Below, piece after piece: positions 16,089-25,457 of a stretch of 40,875 nt of DNA. Under the pieces are notes generated by a model. That model was not told where the DNA came from. It did no database searches and saw nothing but the letters and a program-made list of their open reading frames with translations. Made by a program: the position numbers and the translations under genes. How positions within the stretch are numbered: the stretch's first letter is position 1; each line of letters opens with the position of its first letter. This stretch comes from Betaproteobacteria bacterium (GTDB taxonomy: Bacteria > Pseudomonadota > Gammaproteobacteria > Burkholderiales > SG8-41). Location of the stretch: the NCBI GenBank assembly GCA_025363575.1, contig JANYDM010000060.1:1-40875 (forward strand), read 5' to 3'.

Positions 16089-17063
16089 ATGCAATTGATG
16101 GTTCGCTCATTGCTCGTCTATCTTGCTGCCATCGCTTCGTTCGGCGCGGCATCCTCCATCGCACAAACATTTCCCGCGCGGCCGGTGCGCATCATCGTGC
16201 CGTTTCCGGCAGGCGGCCCGTCCGACATTTTGACGCGCATGATGGCGCCGAAACTCACGGATATCTGGGGCCAACAGATCACAGTCGACAACCGGCCGGG
16301 CGCGGGCACTATTATCGGCACGGAAATGGGCGCGAAAGCGGCGCCAGACGGCTATACGATAACGCTCGTCTCCACCGGGCACGCCACGAATCCCGGCCTG
16401 CATTCGAAACTGCCTTACGACACGCTTGCCGATTTCGCACCGGTCACGCTCGGCACGACACTGCCGATGATCATCGTCGCTCATCCGTCGTTTGCAGCGC
16501 ATTCGTTCAAAGAATTTATCGCGCTTGCGAAGGCGCGGCCCGGCGAAATCGGTTTTGCCACTTCGGGCAACGGCACCACCGGCCATCTCGGCGGCGAACT
16601 ATTGAAGTCCGTCGCGCATATCAATCTCGTGCATATTCCCTATAAAGGCAGCGCGCCCGCGATTGCCGATGTGCTCGGCGGACAGGTCGCCACCACATTC
16701 GACGGACTTCCCGCGGCCTTCCCGCACGTGCAGGCGCGCAAGCTCAATGCGTTCGCGGTCATGGCCACCGAGCGCTCGCCCCTGCTGCCCGATGTGGTCA
16801 CGGTTGCAGAGTCGGGCTATCCCGGCTTCTCAGCCGATTCGTGGTTCGGTTTCGTCGTACCCGCGAAAACGCCGCCCGCCGTCGTCAGGCAACTGAGCGC
16901 CGATATGGTCAAAGTAATCAAACTGCCAGAAATCCGCGATCGCCTGATCGCGATGGGCTACCGGCCGATTGCAAATACGCCGGAAGAGTTCGATGCGTTC
17001 ATAAGAGTGGAGATCACGAAATGGGCGAAGGTGATCAAGGATTCAGGAGCGAGGCTGGATTGA
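16089..17063 (+). CDS. Bug-family (TctC-type) substrate-binding protein
   Basis: A 324-residue periplasmic receptor. The signal peptide is MQLMVRSLLVYLAAIASFGA with cleavage near SSIAQ, then TFPARPVRIIVPFPAGGP. It has VDNRPGAGT, AAPDGYT and HIPYKGSAPAIADVLGGQVA in the usual order. A GGGGAGG ribosome binding site ends 5 nt before ATG 16089. It lies 52 bp after the previous Bug gene and directly before an M20 amidohydrolase gene, which may act on what it delivers. The sequence is distinct from the two upstream receptors, so it probably has a different ligand. Confidence 0.93.
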   Translation: MQLMVRSLLVYLAAIASFGAASSIAQTFPARPVRIIVPFPAGGPSDILTRMMAPKLTDIWGQQITVDNRPGAGTIIGTEMGAKAAPDGYTITLVSTGHATNPGLHSKLPYDTLADFAPVTLGTTLPMIIVAHPSFAAHSFKEFIALAKARPGEIGFATSGNGTTGHLGGELLKSVAHINLVHIPYKGSAPAIADVLGGQVATTFDGLPAAFPHVQARKLNAFAVMATERSPLLPDVVTVAESGYPGFSADSWFGFVVPAKTPPAVVRQLSADMVKVIKLPEIRDRLIAMGYRPIANTPEEFDAFIRVEITKWAKVIKDSGARLD

Positions 17064-17064
17064 T

Positions 17065-18318
17065 ATGAGAGAAGACGCCCGCGACGCAGCCAGCCACGTG
17101 AACGAACAACGCCTGTGGCAACGCCACGCCGAAATGGCGCAGATCGGCGCGATTCCCGGCAACGGCGTGAACCGCGCTGCGTTGTCGAAGGAAGACATCG
17201 TCGCTCGCAAGCTGCTGCTGTCTTGGGCGGCGAAGCGTAACTACAGCATCAGCGCCGACGGCATCGGCAATCTGTTTCTTCGACGCGCGGGCTCGGACGC
17301 GAATGCAGACCCTGTCATGACAGGCAGCCACATGGACTCGCAGCCGCGCGGCGGTCGCTTTGACGGCATTTACGGCGTGCTGGCCGGCTTTGAAGCGTTT
17401 GAGGCGATGGACGAAGCCGGCGTCGTTACGCGCCGCCCGATCGAAGTCGTCGCGTGGACCAATGAAGAAGGCGGCCGTTTCGCCCCGTGCACGATGGGCT
17501 CGATGGTGTTCACCGGCGCCCGTCCGCTTGCGGACGTGCTCGACGTTACCGATAACGAAGGCATCAGGCTGCGCGACGCGCTTGCGCAGACACTGGCTGC
17601 GACACCCGATGTCAAATCGCGTGATTTCAAATCGCCCGCCGCCGGCTATATCGAAACGCATATCGAGCAGGGCCCGCTGCTGGAAAACGCGCGCAAGACG
17701 ATAGGCGTCGTCACCGGCATCCAGGGCTTGCGTTGGTTCAACGTCGAAGTGTCCGGCAAAACGGATCACGCAGGCACCACGCCACTCGCGCTACGCAAGG
17801 ACGCGGTACGTGACAGTATCGCCATCATTAACGCGCTCACCGAGCTTACGCACGATCCGCAGGACGTCACGCGCTTTACCGTCGGCCGCATGCTGGTGAC
17901 GCCGAACTCACCGAATTCCGTGGCGAGTCATGTCCTCTTTTCCGTCGATATCCGCCATCCCGATCCGGCGACGATCAAACAACTGGGCGATGCCGTCGAA
18001 CCGCTCGCGCGCAAAGCGGCGAAGTTTTGCGACGTGAAAGTCACACCGACTCTGCATGACGATCCCTGCGTGTTCAATGCCGACGTCGCCGGCGCAGTCG
18101 AATCGTCGGCGAAAGAACTCGAGCTACCCTATATGCGCCTGTCGTCAGGCGCCAGCCACGATGCGATGTACATGGCGCGCGTGTGTCCAACCGCCATGAT
18201 TTTCGTGCCGTGCGAAAAAGGCATTTCGCACAACGAGGCAGAGAACGCCACGCCGGGAGATCTGGCCGCCGGTGCGCGCGTGCTGACCGCGGCGCTGATC
18301 GAGCTCGCGAATCGCTGA
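17065..18318 (+). CDS. M20-family Zn-dependent amidohydrolase (hydantoinase/carbamoylase type)
   Basis: A 417-residue metal-dependent hydrolase of the N-carbamoyl-L-amino-acid hydrolase / allantoate amidohydrolase / beta-ureidopropionase group. It removes a carbamoyl or similar amide group from an N-substituted acid. The metal-site motifs are GSHMDSQPRGGRFDG, NEEGGRF, ETHIEQG, SGASHDAM and GISHNE. A dimerisation lid domain lies between about residues 215 and 325 (starting near TDHAGTTPL). ATG 17065 follows the Bug stop with a single base between, so the two genes are coupled. That suggests the receptor brings in an N-carbamoyl or amide-type substrate. The group is secure; the substrate is not. 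Confidence 0.9.
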   Translation: MREDARDAASHVNEQRLWQRHAEMAQIGAIPGNGVNRAALSKEDIVARKLLLSWAAKRNYSISADGIGNLFLRRAGSDANADPVMTGSHMDSQPRGGRFDGIYGVLAGFEAFEAMDEAGVVTRRPIEVVAWTNEEGGRFAPCTMGSMVFTGARPLADVLDVTDNEGIRLRDALAQTLAATPDVKSRDFKSPAAGYIETHIEQGPLLENARKTIGVVTGIQGLRWFNVEVSGKTDHAGTTPLALRKDAVRDSIAIINALTELTHDPQDVTRFTVGRMLVTPNSPNSVASHVLFSVDIRHPDPATIKQLGDAVEPLARKAAKFCDVKVTPTLHDDPCVFNADVAGAVESSAKELELPYMRLSSGASHDAMYMARVCPTAMIFVPCEKGISHNEAENATPGDLAAGARVLTAALIELANR

Positions 18319-18326
18319 TTGCGGCG

Positions 18327-18782
18327 ATGCGTCCCGCCGCGCCGCATATCGTCTTGCTGGTCGCGTGGTGCGCAAGTATAAACGCGGCGCCGGCGGCGGA
18401 TGCCCCCTGCACTGCGGTCCCGCCGGCCCTGCAGCTCACGCGCGACAAGCTTGAAATCGCCAAAACCCAGCTCGCCGCAGCCAAGGAGAACTTCGGTCCG
18501 GCGCGACTCGACGCCTTGCGCGATACGCAGGCCGCGATCCTCGAGACCGAACAGATCGATATGCATTGCGCGGACCTGCAACTGCGGCCGGCGCCCGGTA
18601 GCGACACCGTCAGAAAGGCGGTCGGCCGCCACCCGCATATGTCTTATGCATCGGCCGCCCTGCGCGATGCTCGCAGGAACCTTCTCGAACTGGAGACAGA
18701 TGCGCACGCCGCCGCCGCGCGCCGGCTGGTGGAGCGCGCGCTGGAAGCGGTCGGCCAGGCGTTCATCGATCGTGGACCCTAG
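18327..18782 (+). CDS. Small exported protein of unknown function
   Basis: A 151-residue protein I do not recognise. The N-terminus (RPAAPHIVLLVAWCASINAA, ending PAADA) looks like a Sec signal peptide, so the product is probably periplasmic. The mature part is almost entirely helical in appearance: QLTRDKLEIAKTQLAAAKEN and later ALRDARRNLLELETDAHAAA, with two cysteines (one near the mature N-terminus, one in HCADL) that could pair. ATG 18327 is 8 bp after the amidohydrolase stop, so it may be the last gene of that run, but it is also just before purB. The codon pattern is like its neighbours. Confidence 0.6.
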   Translation: MRPAAPHIVLLVAWCASINAAPAADAPCTAVPPALQLTRDKLEIAKTQLAAAKENFGPARLDALRDTQAAILETEQIDMHCADLQLRPAPGSDTVRKAVGRHPHMSYASAALRDARRNLLELETDAHAAAARRLVERALEAVGQAFIDRGP

Positions 18783-20210
<1,428 letters not shown>

Positions 20211-20244
20211 GCCGCGGCCGCGGGGCGGCGCGTTTGATTTGCCA

Positions 20245-20250
20245 TATAAT
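20245..20250 (+). promoter_or_regulatory. Consensus -10 box (TATAAT) upstream of soxC
   Basis: A perfect TATAAT at 20245-20250 in a GC-rich gap, 62 bp before the GTG start of the sulfite dehydrogenase gene. No matching -35 at 17 bp. A GC palindrome (CCGCGGCCGCGG, 20212-20223) just after purB has no T run and is at best a weak terminator. Confidence 0.4.
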
Positions 20251-20312
20251 CGGCGCAGGTAGCAGCCGCATCGGAATTGGCGGCGATAAATAGAAAACGG
20301 GGGAGGAACAAC

Positions 20313-21638
20313 GTGGACACACCAGCACGCAAACCGCAGGCCGCTGCAATCACGTCCGGCGCAGTCACGTCCGGAAATGCGCTCGACCGCCGCGATTTTC
20401 TCAAGCAAGGCATCAAGGTCGCGGGCGCCGCTGCCGTCGGAGGCATGGCCGGCACCGCCGCATTTCCCAGCCAGGGCGCCGAACCCATAGGCAAGGAATT
20501 CCCGGCGTGGTCTACCACTATAGGCAAGCCGCTCGCCACGTATGGCCAGCCCTCGCGCTTCGAGGAGCCGGTCAAACGCTACGCTGCCAGCGGCTATGGC
20601 ACGCTCGCCCCGGGGACGGGCAGCGCGCGCACCCCGATAGAGAAACTCGAAGGCGTCATCACGCCCAATGGCCTGCACTACGATCGCAGCCACAACGGCA
20701 CGCCCGACATCGATCCGGCAAAACATAAATTGCTGATCCATGGCCTTGTTAAACGTCCGCTCACGTTTTCGATCGCCGAGCTTTCGCGCTATCCGATGGT
20801 GAGCCGCATCTGCTTTCTCGAGTGCGCAGGCAACAGCAGCGGGAACGCGATTTCGCCGGAGCCGCCGCAGGTGTCGGCCGGCAACGTGCACGGGCTCGTG
20901 TCGTGTGCGGACTGGACAGGCGTACCGCTCGCTTTGCTGCTCGATGAGGCAGGCGTCGAACCCGCCGGCAAATGGTTGCTGGCCGAAGGCGCGGACTCTG
21001 CCGCGATGAGCCGCAGCATTCCGATGGAAAAGGCGTATGACGATGCAATCGTCGCGCTGTATCAGAACGGCGAGCGCATCCGGCCCGAGAACGGGTATCC
21101 CGTGCGCCTGCTGTTGCCGGGCTGGGAAGGCAACATGAACGTGAAGTGGCTCGCCCGCTTGAAAGTGACGGACGGCCCCACGCATACCAAGGATGAAACT
21201 TCCAAATATACGGATCCGATGTCCGACGGCAAGGCGCGCCAGTTCACTTTTGAGCTAGGCGTTAAATCGATCATTACGCGCCCGTCGGGAACGATGACGA
21301 TGCACGGCGCCGGACTCCATGAAATCAGCGGCCTTGCGTGGAGCGGAGCGGGCCGCGTCTCGCGCGTCGAAGTTTCTACCGACGGCGGTGCTTCCTGGCG
21401 CGATGCCGCACTGCAAGGGCAGGCACTGGCCAAGAGCCTGGTGCGCTTCCGGCTACCATGGGATTGGAACGGCGCGCCGGCGCTACTGCAAAGCCGTGCC
21501 ATCGATGAAAAGGGCAACGTGCAGCCGACGCGCACGATGTACAAGGCGGAGAACGCGGTCGACGGCCGCTTTCACTACAACGCGATAAACAGCTGGTCTG
21601 TGGGCGCCGACGGGAGCATCAAAAATGTCTACGCCTGA
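20313..21638 (+). CDS. soxC: SoxC-type sulfite dehydrogenase, molybdopterin subunit
   Basis: A 441-residue periplasmic molybdoenzyme of the sulfite oxidase family. A twin-arginine signal (DRRDFLKQGIKVAGAAAVGG, arginines 26-27) marks Tat export after cofactor insertion. The molybdenum-ligating cysteine is Cys171 in FLECAGNSSG. Downstream segments (LVSCADWTGVPLALLLDEAG, LLLPGWEGNMNVKWLARLKV, ETSKYTDPMSDGKARQFTFE) match SoxC closely from memory. SoxCD oxidises the sulfane sulfur bound to SoxY; related SorA oxidises free sulfite. The start is GTG 20313 with GGAGG at 20302-20306, 6 nt away. The cytochrome gene downstream overlaps its 3' end by 14 bp, so they form a pair. No soxXYZAB genes are in the window. 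Confidence 0.9.
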   Translation: MDTPARKPQAAAITSGAVTSGNALDRRDFLKQGIKVAGAAAVGGMAGTAAFPSQGAEPIGKEFPAWSTTIGKPLATYGQPSRFEEPVKRYAASGYGTLAPGTGSARTPIEKLEGVITPNGLHYDRSHNGTPDIDPAKHKLLIHGLVKRPLTFSIAELSRYPMVSRICFLECAGNSSGNAISPEPPQVSAGNVHGLVSCADWTGVPLALLLDEAGVEPAGKWLLAEGADSAAMSRSIPMEKAYDDAIVALYQNGERIRPENGYPVRLLLPGWEGNMNVKWLARLKVTDGPTHTKDETSKYTDPMSDGKARQFTFELGVKSIITRPSGTMTMHGAGLHEISGLAWSGAGRVSRVEVSTDGGASWRDAALQGQALAKSLVRFRLPWDWNGAPALLQSRAIDEKGNVQPTRTMYKAENAVDGRFHYNAINSWSVGADGSIKNVYA

Positions 21639-22182
21639 GTTTAAGTTTAAGCACGCTACGATCCTCATGGCCGCTGCGCTGCTTGGCGCGTGCGCCGCGC
21701 AGATGAACGACACCGTCGTGCCGGTGCGCGGGCCGAATCTTGGCCGCGTCGCGACGGCGCAGGAAATCCGCGCGGCAGATATCAGCATACCGCCAAGCGG
21801 GGCCGGCCTCCCCGCCGGCAGCGGCGATGCAAAGCAAGGCGCCAAAGTTTATGCGGAGAAATGCCAGGCCTGCCACGGCGAAAAGGGCATCGGCAAGCCG
21901 GCCGACGCTCTCGCCGGCGGCATCGGCAGTCTCGCCACGCCCAAGCCTGTGCGCACCGTCGGCAGCTTCTGGCCTTACGCGACTACGCTGTTCGATTACA
22001 CACGCCGCGCGATGCCGCTGCAAAATCCGAAGTCGCTCACCGATGACGAGGTGTATGCCGTCAGCGCCTACGTCCTCTACGTGAACGGCATCATCGAAGA
22101 GAACGCGCAGATGAACGCGCAGACGCTGCCGCAGGTCAAGATGCCGAACCGCGACGGGTTCGTCGACTATTCACGCAAATAG
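21625..22182 (+). CDS. Short monohaem cytochrome c, SoxD/SorB-like electron acceptor
   Basis: A 185-residue c-type cytochrome with one haem site, CQACH (80-84), and a likely axial Met130 in RRAMP. The N-terminus has a lipobox (LGAC, Cys23), so it is probably a membrane-anchored lipoprotein in the periplasm. The segment FWPYATTLFDYTRRAMP and the C-terminal MPNRDGF are typical of the cytochromes paired with SoxC or SorA. The classical SoxD carries two haems and is about twice as long, so this is the short form. ATG 21625 lies inside the last codons of soxC (14-bp overlap), implying coupled translation and a 1:1 partnership that passes electrons from the molybdenum centre. Confidence 0.87.
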   Translation: MSTPEFKFKHATILMAAALLGACAAQMNDTVVPVRGPNLGRVATAQEIRAADISIPPSGAGLPAGSGDAKQGAKVYAEKCQACHGEKGIGKPADALAGGIGSLATPKPVRTVGSFWPYATTLFDYTRRAMPLQNPKSLTDDEVYAVSAYVLYVNGIIEENAQMNAQTLPQVKMPNRDGFVDYSRK

Positions 22183-22202
22183 ACAGCCGCAGCGCGCGCT
22201 CC

Positions 22203-22511
22203 TCAACCCCGGCACAACAGGGGGTCGATCGCAGCCACGCCATGATCGCGCTCCTGCTCGGCGTGCAATGCGTTGGTGTGCACGGCCTTTGCGGCCACGC
22301 TGAGGCCCCAGGCAAAAGGCAGCGCAGCCAGCAGCGCAAATCCGCCGTACACCAATGCCGCGAATGTCGCGGTGCCATAACTTTTGGCGATCCATACCGT
22401 CAGCGCCGGCGGCACGACATACGCGAGCAATGCAAGGCGCCGCAGGCTCGCTGCCGCGGCATGCATGTCCGCAATGCGGAATGCAATGGGTGCAATGATT
22501 GTAGTTTTCAT
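22203..22511 (-). CDS. Small membrane protein of unknown function
   Basis: A 102-residue protein I do not recognise. It has two likely transmembrane segments: about residues 26-44 (LRRLALLAYVVPPALTVWIA with flanks) and 48-75 (ATFAALVYGGFALLAALPFA). A charged C-terminal tail (HAEQERDH) follows. ATG 22511 is preceded by AGGA at a spacing of about 10 nt. The gene lies 48 bp downstream of the lipoprotein gene on the same strand, so they may be co-transcribed. Confidence 0.6.
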   Translation of the reverse strand: MKTTIIAPIAFRIADMHAAAASLRRLALLAYVVPPALTVWIAKSYGTATFAALVYGGFALLAALPFAWGLSVAAKAVHTNALHAEQERDHGVAAIDPLLCRG

Positions 22512-22559
22512 AATGGGCGTCCTTTGCAATAAGTTGCGGGAGCGGCGGCGAAATGTGTC

Positions 22560-23129
22560 TTAGCTGCCGAAATGCACTTGGTACTTGGCGCCGTTCGAGA
22601 ACGCGCATACGCCGGTTCCGGTCGCCGATGCCGATAGTACGTATTCGCAATTCGCATGCATGCCGCGCCCGCCGTAAGCATTGGCAACGCCCTTGCGTGA
22701 GCCGGCAGCAGTGCTTGGCTGGCCGCCAAGCACTTCGCGGAACACGCGTCCAAAGCCGGGATAAGTATCCGGCACGCGTGTCGCCTCGCCTTGCAATTGC
22801 TCGCCCGCAACGTACAGCGTGAACGTGCCGTGGCCGGCCTGACTGTCGACGACAGTCCCTTGCAGCGCGCCCTGCTGCGCAGCCGTATCGTTTACGGGAT
22901 AAAGCCGCACGTACAGACTGGCCGGCTGAGCGGGCCCCGGCAGAACAGGTCGAACCTGCGGCGCCTGCGCCGGCAACTGCGACGTATACGCGTAGACCGG
23001 CTGATGCCCGGGTTCGGATTGCAGCGGCACGACATAACAGCCCGCGATCAGGGCGGCGCATCCTGCGGCCATGCCGGCGCGCAGCAGCTTCATGTTTACT
23101 GCGGTTCCAACCTTCGTCGTCGTTTGCAT
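22560..23129 (-). CDS. Predicted outer-membrane lipoprotein of unknown function
   Basis: A 189-residue protein with a lipoprotein signal: a long n-region, then MAAGCAALIAGC with the lipobox LIAGC at about residue 31. A proline-rich linker (SQLPAQAPQVRPVLPGPAQP) precedes a compact domain of about 120 residues that looks beta-rich (SLYVRLYPVND, GTFTLYVAGEQLQGEATRVP). It ends GMHANCEYVLSASATGTGVC, whose two cysteines may pair. AGGAG lies 6 nt before ATG 23129, which decides against the internal ATG at 23093. I cannot name the family. It is divergent from the HTH regulator gene and may be its target. Confidence 0.65.
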   Translation of the reverse strand: MQTTTKVGTAVNMKLLRAGMAAGCAALIAGCYVVPLQSEPGHQPVYAYTSQLPAQAPQVRPVLPGPAQPASLYVRLYPVNDTAAQQGALQGTVVDSQAGHGTFTLYVAGEQLQGEATRVPDTYPGFGRVFREVLGGQPSTAAGSRKGVANAYGGRGMHANCEYVLSASATGTGVCAFSNGAKYQVHFGS

Positions 23130-23233
23130 AGCTGTCTCCTGTAAGAGTTGTGCTTTTCAAGCACGGGCGCACTGTGCCCGCAACCGGCCTTGGTCTCAAT
23201 ATCTGCTTCTAGAGTCGCACGGCTAATGCATAA

Positions 23234-23252
23234 AGTATCGATTTTCGATACT
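23234..23252. promoter_or_regulatory. Perfect 19-bp palindrome AGTATCGA-TTT-TCGATACT, probable operator
   Basis: Two perfect 8-bp arms separated by 3 bp, lying 22 bp upstream of the HTH gene's ATG and 105 bp from the divergent lipoprotein start. The size and position are those of a dimeric HTH repressor site, most simply for autoregulation by the product of the next gene. A T run is absent, so it is not a terminator. Confidence 0.65.
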
Positions 23253-23273
23253 ATTGCCGACAAAGGGGGACTG

Positions 23274-24047
23274 ATGCGTGCAAACTATGTTTTCGAAGCT
23301 CTGAAAGCCCACTATCGGGCACGCGGGTTGACCTACCGCGACGTCGCGCGCGCGCTGAAAATTTCGGAAGCGACGATCAAGCGGATTTTTTCCGCGCGCG
23401 ACTGCACGCTCGCGCGGCTCGACCAGCTATGCGGCGTCGCGCAGGTCGAGCTGGCCGATATCGCGCGCGGCGCGCCGCGCAATCAAAAGCTGCTGACGCG
23501 ACTCACGACGGAGCAGGAGCAAGAGATCGTCCGGGACGTGCGATTGCTCGTGGTCGCGGTATGCACTTTGGGCAACCTGCGTTTCGAAGACATCCTCAGC
23601 ACCTATGCGATCACGAAAGCGCAGTGCGTAGCGCTCCTCGCGCGCCTGGACAAGCTGGGCTTTCTCGAGCTCCAGCCCAACAACCGCTACCGCCCGCTGG
23701 TCGCGCGCACTTTTCAATGGATACCGGACGGGCCCATCATGCGCTGGACCAAGCGCCATGCCCCGGACTACTTCAATCATGCTTTCGACGGTCCCGGCGA
23801 AACGCTGCGCATGGTGAACATCCGCGTCTCGGCCGAAGCGCGCGCGACCCTGCTGGCGCGCCTCGAACAACTGGCGCAGGAATATGCCGACCAGCATACG
23901 GCGGACGCGTGGCTCCCGCTGGAGCAAACGCACGCATTGAGCCTGACGCTTGCCGTCCGCAACTGGGAACCGCCGCCTTTCATGGCGCTGCGCAAACCGG
24001 CTTCGATGCCACCGGCCGCAAAACCGCCGCACAAGTCCGGTCGCTAA
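23274..24047 (+). CDS. XRE-type helix-turn-helix transcriptional regulator
   Basis: A 257-residue regulator. The N-terminal XRE/Cro-like HTH spans about residues 5-70 (FEALKAHYRARGLTYRDVAR, then ALKISEATIKRIF as recognition helix). A second region (about 95-160, with ITKAQCVALLARLDKLGFLE) resembles a winged helix. The C-terminal part (NIRVSAEARATLLARLEQLA) may serve dimerisation or sensing. ATG 23274 is chosen because GGGGGA lies just before it and because an upstream ATG (23226) would place the 19-bp palindrome inside the coding region. It is divergent from the lipoprotein gene. The inducer and targets are unknown. Confidence 0.82.
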   Translation: MRANYVFEALKAHYRARGLTYRDVARALKISEATIKRIFSARDCTLARLDQLCGVAQVELADIARGAPRNQKLLTRLTTEQEQEIVRDVRLLVVAVCTLGNLRFEDILSTYAITKAQCVALLARLDKLGFLELQPNNRYRPLVARTFQWIPDGPIMRWTKRHAPDYFNHAFDGPGETLRMVNIRVSAEARATLLARLEQLAQEYADQHTADAWLPLEQTHALSLTLAVRNWEPPPFMALRKPASMPPAAKPPHKSGR

Positions 24048-24071
24048 AAAAAACGCCGGCATGCGCCGGCG
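24046..24071 (-). terminator. Intrinsic terminator of the leftward catabolic operon
   Basis: Read on the minus strand: CGCCGGC (24071-24065), a 4-nt loop, GCCGGCG (24060-24054), then eight Ts (24053-24046). A perfect 7-bp GC stem with a T8 tract, 13 bp after the MmgE/PrpD stop. The T tract overlaps the stop codon of the convergent HTH gene. Confidence 0.88.
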
Positions 24072-24084
24072 ACTCGTTATTGCA

Positions 24085-25440
24085 TCACTCCTTGATGCGC
24101 AGCAGAGAAACCACCTCAGAAACATCTGCGAGCTCGTCGAGCGTCCAGCACAATTTGAGCAGTCGCGACACCCGCCGCGCCGGCAGCAATCCGGTATTCA
24201 GGCCGACGAACTTGCGCTCGATGTCCTTGTCGCTCGCCGGATTGCGGACGTGGCCGCGCGGATGGTCGATATTGCTCACCTTGCGCGCGCCATCTTTCAT
24301 CACGACTTCGAGTCGGCACGGCACGCTTTGCGGCTGCAGCTTGTCGAGCGCCTTGTCGTGGATAACCTCGACTTTCGCCATGAGCGCGCGCAGCCGCGGA
24401 TCGAACATGCGCTCCTTCGCGTAGGTCGCGGCATCCACCCAGCCATATAGCAAGGCCGCGGCGACGAGGAAGGGAATGCTGTGGTCCGCGGTTTCGCGCG
24501 TGGTCGGGTTCCACTTTTCGGGTTCGCTGCCGATTTCGCTCCACGCGAACCAGTACGTCCTGACGATGATGGCCGCGACCTGCTGCGGCTCGATCGTATC
24601 CCGGATAGCGAGCATCGCTTCGATCGGCGCCTGGCCGTGATATTCGCACGGGTAGATTTTGATCTGGCTGTCGGCCACGCGAAAGTGTCCGCCTGCCGCC
24701 GGCAGCGCAGGCCAGTCGAATTTGCCGGCGACTTCCCACAAGCCATGCTCGCCTTCGAACACCGTCGTCGGCCCGGTCATGCCGGCGGCCGCGAGATCCA
24801 CCGCGAACACTGCGTTACGGCAGGCATTGCCGCCGGCGCAGCCTTTCCACATCGTAAGCTGGCCGCGGCGCACGACTTCCAGTGCCATATTCGGCGTCAG
24901 CACTAGCGCCAGCGCATTGGCGGTGCGGTCGTGATCGAGATGCATGATTTTAGCCAGCCCCGCCGCTGCCGCCGTGGCGGTATAGACGACATGGTCCCAG
25001 CCGCGGTTGCGGATGCGGTTGCCCGCGAAAAATCCGAGATAAAGCTCGTAGACGATGATCGATGCAAGCAAGAAGGTCTTGCCGTCGGTGCGCTGATGAT
25101 CTGTCACGGCCAGCAATGCGGCGAATGCGTCGCTCGGATGGCCGCCGCCGCTGCCGGTCGCATCGTTCAGATCGAGATAGCGGATCATCACGCCATTGGC
25201 GAACGCCGCGAGCTCCGGCGTCGTGCGCTCGAGCGTGCCGAACACGCGCGCAGTTTTGGCCGCCCTGGCTGTTCCCGCGACTTTGCGCGCGATTACACAA
25301 GGCTCCGCAGTGTAGCCGCCGATCGCGCAAGCGATGCTGTCGATGAAGCGACGCTTGCACTCATGGATCGCTTCCGGCGTCAGGTCGTCGTACTCCAGAC
25401 CGAACGTGAAATCCGTTATTTTCTTTAGCGTCGCATCCAT
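24085..25440 (-). CDS. MmgE/PrpD family protein
   Basis: A 451-residue member of the same family as the protein at 13655-15058 but clearly diverged from it. It has HECKRRFIDSIACAIGGY near residue 30, FANGVMIRYLDLND, GSGGGHPSDAFAALLAVTDH, and in the second half IKIYPCEYHGQAPIEAMLAI. That last segment replaces the CVGSNHT-type motif of the other copy, so the substrate probably differs. AGAGG stands 6-7 nt before ATG 25440. It is the last gene of a long leftward operon, 17 bp after an acyl-CoA synthetase and just before an intrinsic terminator. Likely a dehydratase, isomerase or decarboxylase of a di- or tricarboxylate. Confidence 0.9.
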   Translation of the reverse strand: MDATLKKITDFTFGLEYDDLTPEAIHECKRRFIDSIACAIGGYTAEPCVIARKVAGTARAAKTARVFGTLERTTPELAAFANGVMIRYLDLNDATGSGGGHPSDAFAALLAVTDHQRTDGKTFLLASIIVYELYLGFFAGNRIRNRGWDHVVYTATAAAAGLAKIMHLDHDRTANALALVLTPNMALEVVRRGQLTMWKGCAGGNACRNAVFAVDLAAAGMTGPTTVFEGEHGLWEVAGKFDWPALPAAGGHFRVADSQIKIYPCEYHGQAPIEAMLAIRDTIEPQQVAAIIVRTYWFAWSEIGSEPEKWNPTTRETADHSIPFLVAAALLYGWVDAATYAKERMFDPRLRALMAKVEVIHDKALDKLQPQSVPCRLEVVMKDGARKVSNIDHPRGHVRNPASDKDIERKFVGLNTGLLPARRVSRLLKLCWTLDELADVSEVVSLLRIKE

Positions 25441-25457
25441 TCGCGCCCTCTGTGCAC

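Noticed and set aside
20212..20223. CCGCGGCCGCGG as a purB terminator
   Set aside because: Palindromic, but no T run follows; could be chance in GC-rich DNA.
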